From positions 1 to 64,000 of the forward strand of contig CAUZDY010000010.1 of the NCBI GenBank assembly GCA_963578805.1: 64,000 nucleotides of DNA. The letters are read 5' to 3'. The translations under genes and the position numbers were made by a program. This DNA is from CAUZIB01 sp963578805 (GTDB taxonomy: Bacteria > Acidobacteriota > Vicinamibacteria > Vicinamibacterales > UBA8438). The notes under the pieces were generated by a model. That model was not told the origin of the DNA. It saw nothing but the letters and a program-made list of their open reading frames with translations, and made no database searches. Of this stretch, positions 58,265 to 64,000 are shown piece after piece (the first letter of the stretch is position 1; every line of letters starts with the position of its first letter).

Positions 58265-60088
58265 TCAGCAGCTCACACAATTGTGGTTGTTCGTCGCGCC
58301 CAGACTCTCCAGTAGCGCCAGCGTCTCAGGGAACGGTTCCATACGTTGGACAGGGCCATTCGCCATGTCCATCGTGGTCTGCCCTCGACGGCTCACGGCC
58401 GTCACGTCGGCGCCCTGCTCCACCAGGTAAAGGATGAGCTCGTTGTCTCCCCTGGCCGCCGCATGGTGGACGGGATTGTAACCATTATGATCCCTGGCAT
58501 TCACGTCGGCGCCAAGCTCCTCGACGAGGAACTTGACCGTTGGCAGCCAGGCGTCCAGGACGTGCCGGTGTGTGTTCCCGGCATACCCCTGACCGTAGCC
58601 CACCCCCGATGCCGCGTGGATCGGGTATACGCCAGGCCCACCCATTGCAACGGGTGGGATCCCAGAGTGATCGGTGTCATCACCAAGTCTCAGACTCTGT
58701 GGTGTTTTGGCGGGAACTGCTGTAGAGCCTCGAGCGGCTATGGTCGGGAGGTTTGGCTCCGCCCCGTAGGCGAGCAGCAGACGCATGGCCTCAATGTCGA
58801 GCGCATGCACAGCCCGCCAGAAAGGCGTTGCACCCGCTCGGTCGACGCCTAACATGTCGCGGTTGTACGTCGTGAACCACAACGACTTCGTCAGTCGGAC
58901 ATTCGGGTCTACTCCGGCCTCCAGCACCGCCTCCATCAACTGCAGATACGACACGTGCTGCTGCAGGTAGTCGGTCGGCTGCGGATGGCGGCTTTCGGGC
59001 GCCCACCGTATATTCAGGGCAGCGTAGAGCGGCGTCGCTCCGGCATCGCTCGCCAGCCGCGGATCGGCGCCCCTCTCAAGCAGCAACATCGCCAGGTCAA
59101 AGTGCCCGTTGATCGACGCAATGAGCATCGCGCTGGTGTTGTCGGCCGCGCTCAGCTGGTTGGGGTCGGCACCGCCGTCGAGGAACGCGAGCACCGCATC
59201 GATGTGGCCCTCCCGCGCCGCAAGAAGCAGCGCCGTCAGACCGCCGTACGTGCCCACCAGGTCCGGGTATCCCACAAGGCATCCAGAACATGGGGCCTCT
59301 CGTCCTTCCAGTAGGTCAGCTTCGACCGCCGCTGCGTCCCTCGTCTGCTCCGCTGCCTGCTGCTCTGGTAGGTCATCCCGTGTGAATTCGGGAGCTGGTA
59401 CCGGTTCAGTCAGGTCCACACGCTCACCACGGGCCCGCCTCTCCTGGAGGGCTACCATCCGTTCTTTCCGTTGACGTTTCTCCGCTTGATCCATCTCGCT
59501 TCGCGCGGAGATGTCGACCACCTTTGCCTTGATCCCCGAGTCGGCGCCGCCGGCCAGTAGGGCTGTGATGGCATCCACCCGATCGGCCGCCGCGGCAAAC
59601 ATTAGTGGGGTCTGTCCCCACTGCGGTTCACGGGCGTCCGGCTCGGCTCCGCGGGCGAGGAGCACCTCCACCGCTTCGCCGCTGCCCGAAGCCGCCGCGA
59701 AGTGCAGAGGAGTGGCCCCGGTCGTCGTGGAGGCATTCGCGTCAGCTCCAGCCTCGACGAGAACGCTAACTACTGACGCGTGGCCGGCCGTGCTGGCCAC
59801 GTGGAGCGGTGTGTGCTCGCCGAGTCGAGTCACCGCCTCCGGGTTGGCCCCGGCGCCGATCAACATCGCTGCCATCTCGACGTTACCGTGCTTCGCCGCC
59901 CAGTGCAGTCCCGTCATGCCGTCCCCCTGCGCCGCGTTCACGTCGGCGCCCCTGTCGAGCAGGGAACGGACGGCTTCGATCTCCCGCCCCATGGCCGTGT
60001 CGGCCACCGGCGCGTCGACCGCCGCGCCCACCGTGATGGCCGCCACACCCATCGCGCCGATCACGTATGCAAGTTTGCCCTTTGGCAT
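58265..60088 (-). CDS. Exported ankyrin-repeat protein (DUF1552/DUF1592 cluster)
   Basis: A 607-residue protein, exported by a signal peptide (about 1-27, ending VDAPVA). Many ankyrin repeats fill the chain in two blocks (about 30-165 and 270-600): ADVNAAQGDGMTGLHWAAKH, TRLGEHTPLHVASTAGHASV, TTGATPLHFAAASGSGEAVE and LGADVNARDHNGYNPVHHAA. A charged linker at about 180-265 separates them. Two Cys near residue 262 (APCSGCLVGYP) and two more at the C-terminus (NNHNCVSC) could form a haem or disulphide pair, but there is no CxxCH. GGGAGAGG precedes the ATG at 60088. The cluster partners DUF1552 and DUF1592 lie upstream. Confidence 0.9.
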   Translation of the reverse strand: MPKGKLAYVIGAMGVAAITVGAAVDAPVADTAMGREIEAVRSLLDRGADVNAAQGDGMTGLHWAAKHGNVEMAAMLIGAGANPEAVTRLGEHTPLHVASTAGHASVVSVLVEAGADANASTTTGATPLHFAAASGSGEAVEVLLARGAEPDAREPQWGQTPLMFAAAADRVDAITALLAGGADSGIKAKVVDISARSEMDQAEKRQRKERMVALQERRARGERVDLTEPVPAPEFTRDDLPEQQAAEQTRDAAAVEADLLEGREAPCSGCLVGYPDLVGTYGGLTALLLAAREGHIDAVLAFLDGGADPNQLSAADNTSAMLIASINGHFDLAMLLLERGADPRLASDAGATPLYAALNIRWAPESRHPQPTDYLQQHVSYLQLMEAVLEAGVDPNVRLTKSLWFTTYNRDMLGVDRAGATPFWRAVHALDIEAMRLLLAYGAEPNLPTIAARGSTAVPAKTPQSLRLGDDTDHSGIPPVAMGGPGVYPIHAASGVGYGQGYAGNTHRHVLDAWLPTVKFLVEELGADVNARDHNGYNPVHHAAARGDNELILYLVEQGADVTAVSRRGQTTMDMANGPVQRMEPFPETLALLESLGATNNHNCVSC

Positions 60089-60105
60089 GCCTCTCTCCCT
60101 TAGAA

Positions 60106-61500
60106 TCACACCGACAGCGAGAATGCGTTCGTGCTGTCTCCGAAGCTCTTCGTATCATCGAACCCGAGCTTGTGCGTCAAGCTCAACATCACGTTCGCCA
60201 TCGGTGTTCCAGGGGTGGCTCTGAGATGGAGATTGCCGTCGAGCTGCCCGTTGGCGCCACCGGCCACAAAGAGCGGGCACCGTTTGTGGTTGTGCACGTT
60301 GGAGTTGCCCATCGGGGACCCATAGATGATCATGGTCTTGTCGAGCAGGTTGCCGTCACCCTCCTCAATGCTCTTCAGCTTCTCCAGAAAGTACGAGACC
60401 AACCCGACGTGATAGCGGTTGATGAGCATGAGGTCGTCGATGTTTGACTCATTTTCACCGTGGTGCGATGCCGGATGGAACCCCTTAGCCACACCGCTCT
60501 CCGGATAGACACGGCTCGACGCATCGCGTGCCATCTTGAACGAAACGACCCTCGTCATGTCCGTCTCGAGCGCCAGCGCCTGCAGATCGAACATCAGCTT
60601 GACGTGTTCGTCGAAGGAGTCGGGCACGCCCGCGGGGGATCCTGGCAGCGTCCTTGGCATACCGCCGCTATTCTTCTCCTCGACCCGTTGGATACGCCGT
60701 TCGAGCTCACGGATGTCCTGTAGATACCGGTCCATGCGCCGACGGTCAGTTGGACCTAGCTCTCGTTTGAGCTGCGCCACCTCACCGGTGAGGAAATCAA
60801 GAACGCTCTTGCGGGACCGTTGCTGCTTGGCTCGCTCCTCGGGCGTACCGCCTGCGCCAAAGAGCTGATCGAACGCGAGTCGAGGGTTCCGGATCATCGG
60901 CAGCGGCTGATCTACTGCCGCCCAACTGATGGTATCGGTGTACACGCAGGAATACCCGTAGCCACAACCCCCCGCCTGATCCACGTTCTCGATGCAGAGC
61001 TGCATCGAGGGGATGGGCGTCTCCTGTCCAAATCGCTGGGCGTACATCTGATCGATCGACGTCCCTGCCCTAACATCTGAGCTCTCGGTTTGCTTGGGAT
61101 GGGCTTGGGTCAGGAACGTCGCGCTGGACCGGAAGTGATCTCCGCCGATCTCGTTGGGTATGACCGCCTCAGCCGCCGCTACGTCGGTGTCGCTGATGAT
61201 GGTCAGGTAGTCCCGGAACGGGTCGAGAGGACTCAAGGCGCTCGGACCGAGGTCGAAGTCGTGGCCCACGGCCGCCGGTGACCAGAGATGCTGCGAGGCC
61301 CCGTACTTCGTGCTTCCGGCCGCTCCGTGCACCATCTCGATACAGACCAGGCGGGTCGGGTCGAGCGACGCACCTGTCACGGTTCTGGCCCACCGCTGGC
61401 CCGCGGGGACGAAGGCGTCGAGAAACGGTAGAGCGGCCGTCACACCCAGGCCACGGAGGAAGGTTCGCCGGGGAAGGTGCTTACCGGTGATGAAAGTCAT
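60106..61500 (-). CDS. DUF1552 protein, Tat-exported
   Basis: A 464-residue exported protein with twin-Arg leader (PRRTFLRGLGVTAALPFLDA). DUF1552 marks: VCIEMVHGAAGSTKYGASQH, LSPLDPFRDYLTIISDTDVA, STKQTESSDVRAGTSIDQ-like segment, IYGSPMGNSNVHNHKRCPLF and GTPMANVMLSLTHKLGFDDT. This family is typically encoded beside DUF1592-type multi-domain cytochromes in Planctomycetes and Acidobacteria. Biochemical function is unknown to me. The DUF1592 gene ends 11 bases upstream of its start. Confidence 0.92.
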   Translation of the reverse strand: MTFITGKHLPRRTFLRGLGVTAALPFLDAFVPAGQRWARTVTGASLDPTRLVCIEMVHGAAGSTKYGASQHLWSPAAVGHDFDLGPSALSPLDPFRDYLTIISDTDVAAAEAVIPNEIGGDHFRSSATFLTQAHPKQTESSDVRAGTSIDQMYAQRFGQETPIPSMQLCIENVDQAGGCGYGYSCVYTDTISWAAVDQPLPMIRNPRLAFDQLFGAGGTPEERAKQQRSRKSVLDFLTGEVAQLKRELGPTDRRRMDRYLQDIRELERRIQRVEEKNSGGMPRTLPGSPAGVPDSFDEHVKLMFDLQALALETDMTRVVSFKMARDASSRVYPESGVAKGFHPASHHGENESNIDDLMLINRYHVGLVSYFLEKLKSIEEGDGNLLDKTMIIYGSPMGNSNVHNHKRCPLFVAGGANGQLDGNLHLRATPGTPMANVMLSLTHKLGFDDTKSFGDSTNAFSLSV

Positions 61501-61511
61501 ATCCTCGTCTC

Positions 61512-63986
61512 CTATTCCGCACGCTTCATCTGGAATGCTGGACTATTGACGACACCGAGAATGAACGCCGAGAGGCGGTTGTCGTTGGCTGCCGCTTCCC
61601 GCGTCACAGCGCGTACCGCCGGCATATCATAGTACTCGATTCGCCGACCGATGCCGTAGGCCATCAGGTTCTCGGTAAAGGTCCGAATCAACGGCGTGGG
61701 ACGGTTCAGCAGCGCTTCTCGAAGATCCGCCGGACTGCTCACCGCGGTTCCGTCGTACAACTCGCCCGCCGCATCGACGGGAGCACCGTTGTCCTTGATC
61801 CGCCAGGCTCCGGTCACATCGAAGTTTTCGAGCGCCAGGCCAAGCGGATCGATCACGCGATGACACGAACTACACGCAGGACTCGCGCGATGCTGCTCCA
61901 TCCGCTCGCGCACCGTCAGAGGTCGGCCGCCTTCTGCCGCCGACGTCTCCTCTAAATCAGGTACGTTCGGTGGTGGCGGCGGCGGCGGGCTCCCGAGCAA
62001 GACCTCCATTACCCATTTACCTCGGAGCACGGGCGAGGTCCACGATGCATGAGACGTCAGTGTCAGGATACTGCTCTGCCCCAGAAGGCCTCGCCGTTGG
62101 TCGTCTGGGGACGGTACGCGGCGGAACTCAGTACCCGCCACGTTCGGCACGCCATAGTGCTTGGCGAGGCGCTCGTTAACGAACGTGTAGTCCGCCGTAA
62201 AGAGCTCAAGCAAACTCCGGTCGTCCTTGACGAGGTTGTAGAAGAACAACTCCGTTTCACGCCGCATCGCTGTTTTGAGTTGCTCGTCGAAATCGGGATA
62301 GATCCGCACATCGGGATGAATCTCGTCGAGATCCGACAATCGGAGCCATTGACTCGCGAACCGCGTGGCCAATGCCTCCGCGCGGGGATCGGCCAGCATC
62401 CGGCGCACCTGCCGCTCCAACTCGGCTGGATCCGCGAGTCGGTCCTCGCTCGCAACGCGGATAAGCTCGCTGTCCGGACCCCTGGCCCAGAGGAAGAACG
62501 ATAGACGCGAAGCCAGGGCTAAGTCGCTAACGGGAAAGTCCACGCCCGAATCGGCGTCGACCGGTGGCTCCTCAAAGCGAAACACGAAATGAGGGCTCGC
62601 CAGAATTCCCTCCAACGCCATTCTGATCCCTGGCTCGAAGCCTCCCTCCGTGGTGCCTGCTTCGTACAACGACATGAGGGCGTCCAGGTTCGCCGAGCTG
62701 AGTGGCCTCCGGTACGCCTGGCTCCCCAGCCGCTCGACGATCTCGCGAGCACACGGGAGCGCCGCGCTGGCCGAATCCGGCCGGCATGTGAAGATCTTTC
62801 GGCGACTCGGGGTGTCGGACACGCCCGTCGAATTCTGCGGCCCGCGTATGGCTAAATCCCGCAGGTGAGGCAGACTCGTGAAGCCGTAGGCATCGGCGAT
62901 GCTCGTGCTAGCCATCGACCACGCATGCGGCGAGATCACGTCCTGGACCGGTCCCTCGAGCCTCCTCACGAACCCGGCGGCCACCCGATGTGGACCCGCT
63001 TCGACACGGATGGGGTCGGTCCAAATGTTCACGCCGTCGGGGTCGGACACGTGCATCCACCGTGGAATGTCGAGCAACGCGGCCCGCTCGCCATTCACCG
63101 AAATCTCGACCTGCTCTGGGTTTTCCGTCGTATGGAGCGTCCCCGGACCATTTCCGAAGAGCGCCCCGGTCGTCTCGTGATGGAACGAAACCCTGAAGAC
63201 GTACTCCCCATCGGCCGGAAAAGTGTGAGCCACCGAGAGTCCGCCGCGGGTACCGTACGGCGCGCCCTCGACATGATCCGTTTGCGAGACCCACCGGGTC
63301 ACCTGGTAGGTTGTCTCGCTAGGGGTCGCGGTAGGATCGCCGACCGCCAGTCGACTAACCGTGCTGGCCGCCCGCAGGTAACCATTCATCAGCGTCGCCG
63401 ACAACGGCTGGGCGTCGGCAATGTTGTCAAAATTGGCGCTCTTGGTATCGAGCGGCAGATACTCGCCGGCGTCGATGTCGAGCCCCAGGAGGTCGCGAAC
63501 CGAGCGTTCATACTCCGCGCGATTGAGTCGTTGAAAGGTCCGCCGGCCGGGGTTGCGGCTGGCCGCCGACGCCTCGTCGATCCGCGTTTCCAATGAAGTC
63601 GCAAGGCTCGCAAGCGCGCTTTCATCCGGTCGCTGGACGCCCGCCGGAGGCATCATGCCCGCCCGTAGCTTGCGGATCACCTTCTCCGCGAGCTCAGAGT
63701 TTTCGTCAGCCTGTGCCACCTCGAACGACTCGAGCGACATATTGCCGTAGCGCGCTCGATCGTTGTGGCAACCCTGGCACGTTTCTTCGATAATCGCCTG
63801 GCCCGAGGCATCGCCCGGCCGAACGCTAGCCAACTGCGCTTGAGCCGGTGGGCCGTTGACGACCACCAGACCCAACGACAGGGCCACCACGCTCAGCGCC
63901 TCAGCCGTCAATCTGGCAATCCCCACCGTATTCGGCTGACGGTAGACACTGTCCTCACGAAGGCCGCCATCGCCTGTTAATCCCAC
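61512..63986 (-). CDS. DUF1592/DUF1588/DUF1587/DUF1585-type c-type cytochrome (possibly 5' partial)
   Basis: An exported multi-domain protein (824 residues visible). N-terminal signal-like helix; one c-type haem motif CQGCH (about 69-73) with Met ligand region SLESFEV, a DUF1587 segment (FQRLNRAEYERSVRDLLGLD), a carbohydrate-binding-like beta domain (about 230-350), DUF1595 (AYRRPLSSANLDALMSLYEA), DUF1592 (FRFEEPPVD...LALASRLSFFLW), DUF1588 (TYDYTFVNERLAKHYGVPNV-like) and DUF1585 (CSSCHRVIDPLGLALENFDV, second CxxCH). The frame stays open to the window end, so the start may lie outside; GTG 63986 and GTG 63923 are internal candidates. Probably oxidises exported carbohydrate or carries electrons with DUF1552. 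Confidence 0.9.
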   Translation of the reverse strand: MGLTGDGGLREDSVYRQPNTVGIARLTAEALSVVALSLGLVVVNGPPAQAQLASVRPGDASGQAIIEETCQGCHNDRARYGNMSLESFEVAQADENSELAEKVIRKLRAGMMPPAGVQRPDESALASLATSLETRIDEASAASRNPGRRTFQRLNRAEYERSVRDLLGLDIDAGEYLPLDTKSANFDNIADAQPLSATLMNGYLRAASTVSRLAVGDPTATPSETTYQVTRWVSQTDHVEGAPYGTRGGLSVAHTFPADGEYVFRVSFHHETTGALFGNGPGTLHTTENPEQVEISVNGERAALLDIPRWMHVSDPDGVNIWTDPIRVEAGPHRVAAGFVRRLEGPVQDVISPHAWSMASTSIADAYGFTSLPHLRDLAIRGPQNSTGVSDTPSRRKIFTCRPDSASAALPCAREIVERLGSQAYRRPLSSANLDALMSLYEAGTTEGGFEPGIRMALEGILASPHFVFRFEEPPVDADSGVDFPVSDLALASRLSFFLWARGPDSELIRVASEDRLADPAELERQVRRMLADPRAEALATRFASQWLRLSDLDEIHPDVRIYPDFDEQLKTAMRRETELFFYNLVKDDRSLLELFTADYTFVNERLAKHYGVPNVAGTEFRRVPSPDDQRRGLLGQSSILTLTSHASWTSPVLRGKWVMEVLLGSPPPPPPPNVPDLEETSAAEGGRPLTVRERMEQHRASPACSSCHRVIDPLGLALENFDVTGAWRIKDNGAPVDAAGELYDGTAVSSPADLREALLNRPTPLIRTFTENLMAYGIGRRIEYYDMPAVRAVTREAAANDNRLSAFILGVVNSPAFQMKRAE

Positions 63987-64000
63987 CGATGGCCAGAGTA

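Overview
The window looks like a chromosomal segment of an uncultured member of the Acidobacteriota, probably a Vicinamibacteria-like lineage. This is inferred from gene content, not from a marker gene: a Planctomycete/Acidobacteria-type DUF1592-DUF1552-ankyrin cluster, two paralogues of a secreted family with NEFW...ERG and GDSRGHWEG motifs, PEGA-domain Ser/Thr kinase signalling, P1-family peptidases, NIPSNAP and carboxymuconolactone-decarboxylase-like exported proteins, and frequent Sec, Tat and lipoprotein signals typical of a diderm. There is one tRNA gene (Lys, TTT) and no rRNA or CRISPR array. No complete insertion sequence was recognised.

Layout. 0-5.5 kb: a MacAB-TolC-type exporter operon (outer-membrane channel cut by the window edge, adaptor, ATPase, permease, small secreted protein). 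5.5-10.9 kb (minus): folK behind a DksA/TraR-type zinc-finger gene, then a collinear TesA-YbbA-YbbP-like trio and a DUF2784 membrane protein. 10.9-15.1 kb (plus): exported P1 peptidase, CstA-type transporter (apparent CTG start), a small protein ending in Cys-Cys, and an ArsA-family ATPase, packed as one operon. 15.1-18.5 kb: two micro-ORFs with good ribosome binding sites, then the three-gene proton-translocating transhydrogenase pntAA-pntAB-pntB. 18.5-25.2 kb: hypotheticals, the two paralogous secreted proteins, a metallo-beta-lactamase-fold protein that has lost its metal ligands, a NIPSNAP protein and tRNA-Lys.

25.3-34.9 kb is an accessory-looking stretch with low gene density: a phage-type HGG domain fused to a lipoprotein, a triple-repeat secreted protein, a BIG2 surface lipoprotein between two copies of a structured 160-bp repeat, exported enzymes and a frameshifted SnoaL-like gene. 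35.1-41.0 kb is a three-gene signalling operon: PEGA Ser/Thr kinase, TPR-NHL protein, PEGA-PDZ protein. 41.0-46.8 kb is a second accessory patch: a serine-recombinase relic, two 56-bp AT-rich tandem repeats running into an apparently leaderless CGNR-type zinc-finger regulator, a translationally coupled repeat-rich lipoprotein, gene fragments, and one intact plus one decayed NHL-propeller gene.

46.8-51.5 kb is a Tat-exported molybdenum hydroxylase operon (fused 2Fe-2S/molybdopterin subunit, FAD subunit with an extra four-Cys cluster motif, BON lipoprotein, hypothetical). 51.6-57 kb carries a lipoprotein amidase, a small phage-like protein, Hsp20 with an upstream 58-residue ORF, and a RhlE-type helicase flanked by imperfect 174-bp direct repeats that duplicate its own 3' end. 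57-64 kb: a creatininase-fold protein with altered metal ligands, then the minus-strand DUF1592 cytochrome, DUF1552 and ankyrin cluster, which reaches the window edge.

All functions are read from motifs by eye. No database search was run, so family names are strongest where catalytic motifs are quoted and weakest for the hypotheticals.
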